NCBI GenBank assembly: GCA_958009055.1
Contig: OY253659.1
Span: forward strand, 496,001 to 560,000
DNA length: 64,000 nt
Reading direction: 5' to 3'
From: Choricystis sp. odSpoLacu1
Lineage: Eukaryota > Chlorophyta > Trebouxiophyceae
This document shows positions 10,964 to 20,927 of the stretch, piece after piece; the stretch's first letter is position 1, and the number at the start of each line of letters is the position of its first letter. Under the pieces are notes generated by a model. It was given only the letters and a program-made list of their open reading frames with translations, was not told the DNA's origin and searched no databases. Made by a program: the position numbers and the translations under genes.

Positions 10964-12183
10964 TCACACCACCGCAAAATCGGTCGCCACCCCCGCCGGC
11001 GGGCACGCTCCAAACTTGGCGCACAGGTCGGGCGTCAGGTTGGCTTTGAGGAAGGCGATCACGGACGCCGCGTTGTCGTCGATGGCTTTGACACAATCGG
11101 CGCGGAACGTGTGGAACGCGGCGCACACATTCTTAACCGCCGCCACCGCGGCCGCGTCGCGTTCATCGTCCGCCAAGGTGGCCGCCAGGGAGGACACGAT
11201 GGACTTGCAGGTGGCGCAGGCTTGGTCGTCGGCCAGGCGGGCCGCGTCGCCGAGGGGGGGGGTCGCACGCGCGCCGCGCGGAGACGTCAGCGCGGCGGCC
11301 ACCGCGATGGCATCCGTTTCCGGCGGCGGCGAGTTGGGGGGGCAGGCACCCACAATGCTGCACAGCGAGTTGGGGTCAAAGTCGGCGATGACGGCGAACA
11401 CTTTTTTACCTGAGGGGGGGGGGGAGAGGGTCGGTCAAAAAACGGCTAGCAAAAGGCGCGGCCGGTCGCGGCCGCCAAACTGCCCGGCACCACCCAACAA
11501 ACACAAAAAGGCTCACTGTTGGCGTCCACCCAGTCGTTGCACGTGGCGCCGGCGTCAGTCGGCATCGCGGCGCACACCTGAGGAGAGAAGGGGGTGGGCA
11601 GGCGGGTCGGTTTTGCGTCGAGGCATCGGTTTCTTTCGTGCGCCCGCCTTTCCTTTCCTCCTCCTATGCCCTTCCTCTCTCTCACCGTGCGCGCTTTGGT
11701 CACCAAGTCCGCCTGGTTGGCGGGGTCCTCCAGCTGCAGCTTGATGTTGTTTAGCGTCAGGCGGCACATGGGGCACGACAGCCCACGCAGGCGCGCGGTG
11801 TGGGCGCCCCCGCACCCGACGCGGTGGGGCGTGGAGGCGGCAGCCATCATCAACCCAGCCTCCGGAGGGCACAGGCCGGCCGTGGAGCACGCCTCGCCCG
11901 GCGTGAACGACTCGAGCGCCGCGATGGCGGACGGCACGTACTCGCGCGCCAGCTGCTTGCACTGGTCCGCCCCCGCCCCCGGCACCGCGCCGCACGCGGT
12001 GTCCTCCACAACCTTGAGCACGGCTTGCTGGGTGTCGGGGTCGGCCAGCGCGTCCTGGGCCGACTGCCACGCCCAGCGGCACACGTCGCACGTGGGGTTG
12101 GCGTCGGTGGGGGAGGCGGGGGCGAGGGTGGCGGCGGCCGCGGTGGCTGCCAGGGCGGCCAGCAGGAGGGCGGGGAGCCGCAT
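10964..12183 (-). CDS. secreted or vacuolar protein with three saposin-B domains
   Basis: There are three exons on the minus strand: 12183-11686, 11577-11517 (61 bp) and 11409-10964, with introns of 108 and 107 bp. The product is 334 residues. It begins with a signal peptide (MRLPALLLAALAATAAAATL). Three saposin-B modules follow, each with the six-cysteine spacing: the first starts at CDVCRWAWQSAQDALAD, the second at CPMCRLTLNNIKLQLED, the third at CATCKSIVSSLAATLADD. Each ends in a C-x(5)-CPP-like motif (CSTAGLCPPE, CSIVGACPPN, CAKFGACPPA). Saposin-B modules bind lipids or membranes. The layout resembles prosaposin, whose modules are released in an acidic compartment. Processing and location are inferred. 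Splice phases join correctly at both introns. Confidence 0.85.
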
Positions 12184-12340
12184 TGGGTGCAGGGGAGAGG
12201 GGGGGCGCGGTGGGAGAGAGGTGAAAAAACACGGATGTGCTGAGCTTTCGACGTTGGGGCGGACCCTCCCCCCTCGCCCTTCCCAGCGTCTTCCGAGCCA
12301 ACCGGTTTTCACACAGAATGCGGCACACACACTCTCTCAA

Positions 12341-12366
12341 ACACACACACACACACACACACACAC
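12341..12366. repeat. (AC)13 microsatellite
   Basis: This is an uninterrupted AC dinucleotide run between the stop of the Dug fusion and the start of the saposin gene, both on the minus strand. Similar CA/GT runs recur beside many starts and splice sites in this window. Confidence 0.95.
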
Positions 12367-12378
12367 TTTCTCTCGCTC

Positions 12379-15300
12379 TCACTTTTTCTCCGCTCTCAGC
12401 GCGGCCGGCAGCGCGCACAGCAGCTCCCTCACAACGTTCTTCCCCCGCCGCAGGTTGGCCCTCCCAATCCGCTCGTTGGCCAGGTGGCACGCGTCCGACG
12501 CCTGGCCAAACGGGATCAACACGGCGCGCGCCCCCAGCAGGCGCTCCAGCAGGGAGGCGACGGGCATCGTGCCCCCCTCGCGCACAAACAGGGGGGCCAC
12601 CCCCCACTCGCCCTCGACGGCAGCGGCCGCCGCCATCAGCGCGGGGGACGCGGGGTCCGCCTCCCACCAGTGCCCCACCGACTTGACGCGCAGGGACACG
12701 GTGTTGCGCGACCCCAGGGCCGAGAACTGGGTGTCGATGTGGGCGCGGAGCGTGGCGACCAAAGCATCTGGGTCCTGGTCGGGCACAAACCGCATCGACA
12801 CCGCGGCCGCCGCCGACCGCGGGATGACGGACGACCGGGTGGGGCCAAACCGATAGTGCGGGTCCGCGGTAGCGGCGGCGGCGGCGTCGTCGCCGACGCG
12901 CACGTCGCACACACTGAGCGCGGGTTCACACCACCGCCGGCGCAGCAGGTCGGCGGGGGTGCGGGGTCCGTCGGAGGAGGGCAGCAAGTCTGCCCCGCCC
13001 AGTGCGGCAGCATACGCGGTCGCCGAGAACTCGGCGCTGGCCGCGACGCGCGCGAGCGCGTCGTCGTCGGCGAGGCCGGGGCGCACGCCGTCTGTCAGCC
13101 CTGAGACCGACACGCGGCCGCGGGCATCAGTCAAAGTCGCCAGTAACTTGGCCAGGTCCACCAACGGTTCCCCAATGACGCCACCATCGTTGCCAGAGTG
13201 CAGGTCGCGGGCGGGGCCAGAGACTTCCAGGGTGGCGGAGATCATGCCGCGCATACCCGTCGTCAAACAGGGCACCTTCTCCCCCACCCACAGCGTGTTG
13301 GAGATGACGACGGCCGCGGTGCCGTCAAACCAGGGCAGGTTGGCCTCCACCGCTTCCCGGAAGCCGCCGCTTCCGTTCTCTTCTTCGCCTTCAAAGACAA
13401 ACGCGACGTTGACGGGGAGGGGGCCTCCGCGCGCCAGCAACTCCTTCACAGCGTACACAAACGCCAGGATCGGGCCCTTGTTGTCCGACGTGCCGCGCCC
13501 GTACAGGTGGCCGTCGACGGAGGCGACGGCAAAGGGATCGGTCGCCCACTCGCGCTCCATGGCTGGTTGGACGTCGTAGTGTCCGTAGAACGTGACGGTC
13601 GGTTTGTCAGCGGACCGCCCCAGCCGCCCCAACACGACCGGGTTGCGGTCGGCGGAGGCGGACCGCACAAACTTGACTTCGGCGCCGATGCCGTCCAGGA
13701 GGGCGGCGAGCCACTTGGCGCCGCGGTAGCACTCTTCGCGGAGGGAGGGGTCGGCAGAGACGGTGCGGAGACGCACGAACGCCGCCAGCGCGCGCTCCAG
13801 CTCGCGCTCCAGGCGGGCGGCGGGGGAGGGGCCGGTGGCCAGGGTGAGGGGGGCGGTGGAGGGGCGGGTGGATGGGTTGGTGGCGGCGGCGTCCGTGCGG
13901 CGCGCGCGCTTGGCCGGGCGCGCGTCAGTCGGCGCCGACGCCGACGCTGGGCGCGACCCCCCAACCTCTGCCACCAGGCTCGCCACGTCCCACGCGCGCA
14001 ACTGGCCGTCGGCGCCGCCCGCGACCACGGCTTCGCCAGCGACGCACTCGACGGAGACAAAGGAGGGGGAGGCGGTGGGGCCGCCGTCGCCCGTGAGAAC
14101 GCGCACACACGCCCACGCCGCGCCGCCCGCCCACACGCGCACCGTGCCGTCCGCCGAGGCAGACGCAAACAGGCCGGCGCAGTCGGTGGAGGACGCGGCG
14201 GCCGCGTCTCCATCCATGGAGGGGAGGGGGGAGCCGAGGCAGTCGGCGGTGGAGGGGCGGGGCGGGGGCGGCGTGCGGGGCGTGGGGGGCGCCAGCGCGG
14301 CCAGGGCCAGCACGTCGTCCGTGTGGCCCCGCAGCGCGGCGCGGCAGACGGCGGCGTCCACGTCCCACACGCGCACCAGGTTGTCGCGGCCGCCCGAGAG
14401 GAGGAGGGGGCCGAAGGCGGCGACCGCCATGATGGAGCCGCGGTGGTCGCGCAGCGTGGCGCACGGGGTGAGCGTGGCGCCGCCGCCGCCGCCGCGCGAC
14501 CACACGCGGATGGCGGCGTCCCCGCCCGCGGACGCGACGCGGTCGCCAACGACGGCGATGGAGCAGAGGGCGGAGCAGTGGCCGACGCCGGTGGCGGAGG
14601 GGGCGGTGGCGGGTGGGGGGAGGGAGGCGGTGGGGGTGGGTGCGGTGCCGTCGATCGCACGCACGCGTGGAGAGTAAGCTCTGAGTGTTGCGTCCTGCCC
14701 TCCCACAAACAGGGTGCCGTCGGGCGCCACGTCCAGCGCGTACAGGGAGCCAGAGCCGGGTGGCAGCTCGACGCGTGCCACGCAGGCCCAGGTGGTCGTG
14801 TCGTGGACGAGGACGGCGCGCCCGCCTGCCGACACGAGGCGGTCGCCGAGTGCTGACGTGGCCAACCGCTGCACCGGCCCTCCATGCCCGCGCAACACGC
14901 GGGCGCACTCCCCCGTGTCCACGTCCCACGCGCGCACGGTGGCGTCGACGCCGCCTGAAAACACGGTGCGGCGGGCGGCCGCCATGCAGAGGACGGGGCC
15001 CGCGTGCCCAGTGAACCGGTGGTCGGGCGGGGCGGGCAGCGGGGTCGGCGTCGCCCCACCACCCCTGTCGCTGCCGGCCGCCTTGCCGCGGTCGCTGCGC
15101 CACCCGTCCCGGTCGTCATCCACGGAGGGGGCGCGGGAGGCGGGGTGGCGGTTGGGGGCGCCACCGGCCCGGCGCGCGACGTCGGCCGCCCCGCGCACCG
15201 CGTCGAGGCACACCGCCACCTCGGCCGCCGCAGCCGCCGCCCCTCCCGCCCCCGCATCCAGCGGCGCCAGCATGACGTTGACATAGGCCCCCTTCTCGCG

Positions 15301-16411
15301 AGTCACGACGACGGCCGTGTTGCGGGGGACGGGGACCCAGTCGCCCGCGGCCGCCGTGATTGGCTCCGACGCGATCAGCACGGTTGAGGAGCCTGGATCC
15401 CGGTACAGCAGCTCGTACTCAGCCTCACCGTCAGCAGCCGTCGCCCCGGGCGCGGGGCCGCGGGGGGCGGCGCCGGCGCGCGGGGATGCGGGGGGGGAGG
15501 TCGCCGCCGCGGACGACGGCGGCGGCGCGCGCGCGGCGCGGCGAAACGCAGCCCCCTCCGCATAGTAGAGCGACGCCGGCTCTTCTGCAGGGTCGGGAGA
15601 CGCCACATACCGGGTCGCCACCAGCGACTCCCCATCCGACATACAAAAGTTGAGCAGGGACGTGCCGGTGACGCCAGCAGCCGCCTGCGACGCTGCAATC
15701 GCGTCCAGCGTCGCCCGCAGCGCCGCCAGCAGCACGACGGGCGGGTGGGGCGCCTCCATGTCGGGCAGGTGGTGCAGGAACACGCCAAACGCGACGGAGG
15801 AGTCGGAGTGGAAGGACTGGACGGCGTCGTAGGCTGCGTCGGACAGTGACGCGACGAGCGCGCGCCGGATCGCGGAAAACCCGGCGATGACGCCGTTGTG
15901 CATCCACAGGTACCGCCCCGCCGCGAAGGGGTGGCAGTTTTGCTCGTTGACCGCCATGCCCGGCATGGCGGCCCGCACGTGGGCAAAGACGAGGGGGGAC
16001 GCGATCTTGCGGGCGAGGCGGCCCAGGTTTTCGTTGTTCCTGGTGGGTGGGTTGGTTTTTGTGAGGACGCGTTTTTTTTCTCACCTCTACGTCCGGTGAT
16101 CCTCCTCCCCAAACAACACCACACAATCCAACTCACCATGCCGGCGTCACCGACGTGAACACGCACGGCGTCGGGTCGGCCGCCCGCCCGCACGCGGGCT
16201 CAGCAAACCACCCGATGCCGAACCCGTCGCCGTTCAAGTTGCCGTACGCGAGATGATTCCCCCCCCTGTCACAGCCGCCGTTGGCGGGGGCCCGCCCCAT
16301 GCCCTTCCTCTCGCGCGCGTCGTACGACTGGCGGATGATGGACCGGTCGGGCCACAGCACGACGTCGGCGACGAGGGTGGAGGGGCCGACGTAGGCCAGG
16401 AGGCGGCACAT
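12379..16411 (-). CDS. Dug3-Dug2 fusion: class-II glutamine amidotransferase + WD40 + M20 peptidase
   Basis: There are two exons, 16411-16137 and 16039-12379 (97-bp intron), and the product is 1311 residues. Residues 1 to about 350 are a Dug3-type N-terminal nucleophile amidotransferase: MCRLLAYVGP puts the catalytic Cys at position 2, and the splice joins VTPA to WNNENLGRLARKI. A linker leads to WD40 repeats (about 430-790, for example VRAWDVDTGECARVLRGHGG). The last 470 residues are an M20 metallopeptidase with FYGHYDVQP, GRGTSDNKGP and FEGEEENGSGG metal/catalytic motifs and a late ACHLANERI histidine. In yeast, WD40-M20 Dug2 and amidotransferase Dug3 are separate proteins that together remove the gamma-glutamyl group of glutathione. 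Here both are one chain in an unbroken frame across all domain boundaries. The family assignment is strong; the reaction is inferred from yeast. Confidence 0.92.
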
Positions 16412-16743
16412 TGTGTGACAGTGATGTCAAAGCCGCCTAGCGAGCGTGGTGGGAGGACCAGAGGCGGGCGGAGAGCGCGTGGGTCCGGGGAAACCCTTGG
16501 CTTGGTGGAATGCCGGGGGCGGCTGCTGGTGCGCCCTCTCCCCGCTCCCGCCGTGGCCGTGAGCGCTGTCGTGTGTGCAGCGGCAGGCGGTGAGAGAACG
16601 CGGGGGACCACGCCGCGCCGGCACACAGAACGCGCCAAGGGTGGTCGCCCGTTTTTTTTTTCTCTCTTTCCGCAGATGGAGTGAGCGCGAAACACGGCGA
16701 CGCAGACTTTCGACACTCGTTTTTTCAACGCATCAAAACCACC
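16412..16743. promoter_or_regulatory. divergent promoter region, Dug fusion / HAT1
   Basis: This 332-bp gap lies between two outward-facing starts. No reading frame is supported. A T-rich tract followed by CTCTCTTTCCGCAG (ending near 16676) looks like a 3' splice site, so the HAT1 transcript may carry a 5'-UTR intron. This is inference only. Confidence 0.45.
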
Positions 16744-18304
16744 ATGGCCGCCTCCGCCGGCGCCGCGCCCCCCGCCCTCAAGCGCCCCCGCACAGACTCA
16801 GGCGCTGGCGGGTCTGCGGGAGGGTCCGAACCCGCCGACGGCGGCGCCACCGACACGACCGCCGCGACCACGCTGCGCTATGTCGGCGGGGACGCCCCCC
16901 CCGTCGACGCGCGCCCCCTGTTCACGCACCAAGTGTTTGATGAGGAGCGTGTGGGTGGGTATGAAGGTGAGGATGGGAAGCAGCGACGGAGCCAAGAGAG
17001 CACGAACGCTTTTTTTTCTTTTTTTTCTTTTTTTTTCCCGACCAATTGGCGCGTGATGGCGTCGACCTCCCTTCTTCTCCACACACACCAGGCCTCGCCA
17101 TCACCATCACCATCCACCGCGTCACCGGCCACGCCCTAACGCAAGCGGTCTGGACCTCCCGCGCCCCCGACGCGCCCGACGTGGTGGGGGCGCTGGTGAA
17201 CGCGCTGGAGGGCGCATTTTCGGAGCAGACCGCGTTTGACGCGGCCGTCGCGGCGGCCCCCCCCCCTTGACCCGTCATCCCTGGGCACGCCCGTCGCCAC
17301 GGGCGCCGGCAAGCCAGGCGACATCGCCATCCACTGCGTTGGATTGGCGGCTGCCCCTCCCGCCGTGCGCGCGCTGCACGCCCGCCTCGCCTCCCACCTC
17401 ACCTTCTTCATCGATGGCGCCTCCCCCATCGACGCGGACGACCCGGACTGGGACCTGCTGCTGGCGGTGCACCCGGTGAAGGCGGGTGGAGCCATCGCTG
17501 TGGCGGGGTTTGCGACGCTGTTCCGCTTGTATGGCTGGCCGACCGCGTCCCGCCTGCACGTGTGCCAGGTCTCCGTCCTGCCCCCCTGCCTACACCAAGG
17601 CATTGGGTGGGCCCTGCTGGAGGCGTCGTACGGGGTGGCGGACGCGCGGGAGTTCCTGGACGTGACGGTGAGTTGGGTGGAGAGGAGAGAGGGGAGGGAA
17701 GGAGAGACAAGGGAGAGAGACACACACACACACCATCCCTCCTCCCTCTTCCTCTCCACAGTTCGAAGACCCCACCGACGAGATGCAGGGAATGCGTGAA
17801 CGCCTGGAAGCTCAGCGTGCGGCGGGGTGTGAGTGGCTGGTGTCTGCCGCGCGCGCGGCGGCCGCGTCTCTCCCGTCCTCCGCGAAAGGCAAAGCCCCCG
17901 CCGACGCCTCCTCCCCCCCCTTCCCCTCCCTCTCGCCCGACGACGTCGCCCGCGCCCGCACCCAGCTGCGCATCGCCAAGCAGCAGGTGGCCCCCGCGTT
18001 TGAGGCCCTGGTGGCTGCAGCCGCCGGCCCCTATGCTGCCGCCGGCCTGCGAGCCGCGGTGCGGGCCCGCCTGGCGGCCTCCATCGCGTCCCTCGATGCA
18101 CAGGCGGGGGACAAACGCGTGTTTGATGAGCCAGGGGGTGGGGCAGGGTTTGTGATGTGCCGCGCGAGCGGGGGCGGCGCGGCTGCCGCGCCCCCACCCG
18201 CTGAGGAAGACGGCGTGGCTGAAAATAACGCGGAAGTGGTGGAGGAGGCGACCGACATGCGCATGGAGGCGTTGACCCGGGTGACGGCCGGGTTGAGTGT
18301 GTGA
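16744..18304 (+). CDS. HAT1: histone acetyltransferase type B catalytic subunit HAT1, one frame break
   Basis: Acetylates newly made histone H4 before chromatin assembly. There are three exons, 16744-16966, 17092-17667 and 17762-18304, with introns of 125 and 94 bp. HAT1 hallmarks are LFTHQVFDEE followed by GGYEGLAITITIHRV, SHLTFFIDGASPIDADDP, the acetyl-CoA-site region VSVLPPCLHQGIGWALLEA, and LDVTFEDPTDEM across the last splice. A ten-C run at 17257-17266 breaks the frame: as written it ends at a TGA (17268-17270), but dropping one C continues PPPLDPSSLGTPVATGAG into the rest of the family. The repaired product is 446 residues, a normal length. It is head-to-head with the Dug fusion gene. 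The break is most likely a homopolymer error; a real mutation is less likely because the downstream sequence is well conserved. Confidence 0.88.
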
Positions 18305-18442
18305 GAGAGAGAAGAGGGTGTGTGTGTTCTGTGGGTGTTAAAAGAGGTGTTAAGAGGTGCGGTTCAAAGCCGACACGCGCGTCAAAAGTCGCATTGTTTT
18401 TTTCTCCGCCCCGTCCTCTCCCTCCCTCTCCCGTCGATCACC

Positions 18443-19306
18443 ATGCGGCGTGCCCTAGCCGCTGCAGCCCCCCACCTGCGCCCACGCGTCGACTCCGTCC
18501 GTGCCGTCGCGTCCGCCGCCGCACCGACCCGCCCTCCCCGCGTCGCGGTCGTCCAGGGCGCGTCCCGCGGCCTGGGCCTGGAGCTCGCCCGCCAGCTGGC
18601 CGCCAGGGGGGACACCGTGGTGGCCACGTGCAGGCGCCCGGATGATGCGACCGAGCTGCAGGCGGTGGCGGCCGACTCGGGCGGCCGCGTCACGCTCCTG
18701 CGCCTCGACGTCACCGACGACGCCTCCATCGAGGCCGCCGCGGCCGCCGTCGCCGACGCGCACGGCCGGGCGGACCTCGTGCTCAACGCGTCGGGCGTAC
18801 TGCACGGCGGCGTGCTGGGGTCGCCGGAGACGGCCCTCACGCGCGTGACGCGCGCCGCAGTGGCGGAAGCCTACAACGTCAACGCGGCGGGCCCAATACT
18901 GGTGGCGCGCGCGTTTGAGCCGTTGCTGCGGGTGGCGGGCAAGGCGGCGGTGGCTGGGGACGCGCCGCCGGCTGTGCTGGCGTCAATCTCCGCTCGCGTG
19001 GGGTCCATCAGTAACAACTCGCTCGGTGGGTGGCACTCCTACCGCGCCTCCAAGGCCGCCCTCAACATGCTGACCGTCAACGTCAGCCTGGAGTTTGCGC
19101 GCAAAAAGAGCGGCGTCGCAGCCATCGTGCTGCACCCGGGCACGTGCGAGACCGACCTGTCGCTCCCGTTTCGGCGGGGGGTGCCCCCCGGCAAACTGTT
19201 CCCCGTGCAGCGGGGGGCGGCCCAGTTGTTGGCCATCATTGCCGGCGTCAAGCTGGAGGACAATGGGTCCTTCTTTGCATGGGACGGGCAGCGGGTGCCG
19301 TGGTGA
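18443..19306 (+). CDS. short-chain dehydrogenase/reductase, organelle-targeted type
   Basis: A single exon encodes 287 residues. An Arg/Ala/Ser-rich leader of about 30 residues resembles a transit peptide. A Rossmann-fold SDR follows, with the nucleotide motif VVQGASRGLGLELARQL, a DVTDDAS acidic stretch, NASG, and the catalytic Ser and YRASK (Tyr-x-x-x-Lys) after GGWHS. The C-terminal part (LHPGTCETDLSLPFRRGVP) resembles the C-factor/sniffer-type SDR subgroup. The substrate cannot be told. The TGA stop is followed by a long GA run. It stands in the same direction as HAT1, 138 bp downstream, with a pyrimidine tract before the CACCATG start. Confidence 0.85.
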   Translation: MRRALAAAAPHLRPRVDSVRAVASAAAPTRPPRVAVVQGASRGLGLELARQLAARGDTVVATCRRPDDATELQAVAADSGGRVTLLRLDVTDDASIEAAAAAVADAHGRADLVLNASGVLHGGVLGSPETALTRVTRAAVAEAYNVNAAGPILVARAFEPLLRVAGKAAVAGDAPPAVLASISARVGSISNNSLGGWHSYRASKAALNMLTVNVSLEFARKKSGVAAIVLHPGTCETDLSLPFRRGVPPGKLFPVQRGAAQLLAIIAGVKLEDNGSFFAWDGQRVPW

Positions 19307-19496
19307 GAACAGAGAGAGAGAGAGAGAGTTAGGGAGAACACTTTTATTTTTTGTTTTTCTGTCTATGTTCATTTGTGTGACCTGCTAACAGCTAAACAAA
19401 CAAAGCGCACAAAATATATGGGGGAGGAGGGACACAATAGAGGGAAGGACCCTCTCTCTCTCCTCTCTAGTTTTTCAACGCCGCTTCTCCCTCTTT

Positions 19497-20632
19497 TCAC
19501 GCCCCCGCCAACCCGACCACCACCGCCGCTGCCGCGCCGCCGTCGGCTTGGTCGCTACTGCGCGATCGCGCCGCCGCCGCCGCCACCATGGCCTCCTTCG
19601 CTGCCTCAGCCACGGCCGCAGCCGCCTTGTCGCGCCGCCGCGTGGCCAAGCACTGCGCCACCAGCGTGGCATTCAGCACGCCCTGCGTCACCGCGCCCAC
19701 CAGGTTGAGCGTGTCCCCTGTCAACACCAGCGTGGTGAAGATGCGGGCCGCGTTGCCGGAGAGGTTGAGGCCACAGGTTAAAACGGACAGCTGGCCCGAT
19801 CCACCCCGTTTCCAGTTGAGCACAATCTGGGGCACCCTCCCCCCCAGCGCCACGATGGCGATGGTGGAGGCTTGCAGCGCGGTCAGGATGGGCATGGGCA
19901 CGACGCCAGACAGGAAGGCGTGGAGGAGGGCGCAATAGGCGACTGCAAAAAAAACCGGCCCGTTTTGTGATGCCGCGCCCATAGTGCAGCAGGAGGCCCA
20001 CCAGCACGATGTCCTGCACCCAGCACGACACGAGCTCGCCATAGGTGGAGAAGCCGTAGCCGAGGCGGGCGTTGTACGCGAATGTGATCGAGTACGCAAT
20101 CAATTCACACGCGTTGGCGGTGAGCGACAGCCCAGCCACCGACTTGGCGCGCACAATCTTGATGATTTGGGGGAGGGAGCGGATGCAGGAGCCGGCGAGG
20201 ACGCAGTAGCCCTGAAGTGGGCAGTGTGTGGGTGGGTTGGGTTGGGGGGGGGGGGAGTGAGTGTGTTGTTGCAACACGCGTGATCAGCCACCCCCTCGAA
20301 AACTCCCTCCTTCTTGAACTCACCACCGCCACCGCCAGAATCTGGGTCAGCGTCATGCCGCCGATGATGGGTGCCGCCACTGCGGCAGCCGCTGCGGCGG
20401 GCGCTGGGTGGGCGCGCCGGTCGCGGCGCACACCGGTCTGGGCCGGGGGGGCGCACGCGCCCACAGATGCAGGCACGGGGACACGCCCTGGTCGGGTCAG
20501 GCGGGCCGCCGCGGCGCGCGGGCGGGTGGCCAGCGGCGCGGCGCGCGTCGGCCTGTTGGGTGAGAATGGAAAGGGTGGTGGTTGGCGGTGGGCGTGTGTT
20601 TTGATCACGCGCCGCGCCCCACCAAGGCACAT
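19497..20632 (-). CDS. PQ-loop membrane protein, MPDU1-like, one frame break
   Basis: The minus-strand exons are 20632-20324 and 20211-19497, with a 112-bp intron. Two PQ-loop motifs are seen: GSCIRSLPQIIKIVRAKSVA and GGRVPQIVLNWKRGGSGQLS, with several hydrophobic helices between them and a VLTCGLNLSGNAARIFTTL stretch typical of MPDU1 (mannose-P-dolichol utilization defect 1) proteins. An eight-A run at 19947-19954 (T run on the coding strand) breaks the frame between TKRAGFF and AVAYCALLHAFLSGVVP; dropping one base restores it, giving 340 residues. The first 90 residues are Arg/Ala/Pro-rich and could be a plastid leader, but an unseen 5' intron could also change them, so the start is uncertain. 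The family role in dolichol-sugar use is known in animals, not proven in algae. Confidence 0.75.
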
Positions 20633-20927
20633 AGCGGCGTGCGGCGGTGTCAGCCGGTGGTCGGTGGGAGCGAGGGGGCGGGGGGGGGCGGCAGGGGATG
20701 TGCTTTCTGTGCGAAACGCGCATCGGAGCACCCCGCTGGCCCTTTTTTCCTGGGCTCTCCACCCCGAGTCGGTTGCAGGGTGCGTGTAGTTTTTGCGCAC
20801 CTGGTGACTGACGTGGAGTGCATGGTGTCAGGAGGAGAGGAGAAAGGGCGGACGGTTTTGGAAAAAAAACGACCGGTTTTTGTGTGGGTCTGCGCAACGA
20901 GCGGCCAGCGCTCAACTAACATACTCC

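Noticed and set aside
13198..14856. Plus-strand open frame opposite the Dug fusion
   Set aside because: Antisense shadow: extreme Gly/Arg/Ala composition and perfect overlap with WD40 and peptidase codons on the other strand.
20455..20632. Additional 5' intron in the MPDU1-like gene (acceptor-like CTCACCCAACAG near 20550)
   Set aside because: The only nearby donor-like site leaves the wrong phase for the PQ-loop frame; left as an uncertainty of the 5' end.
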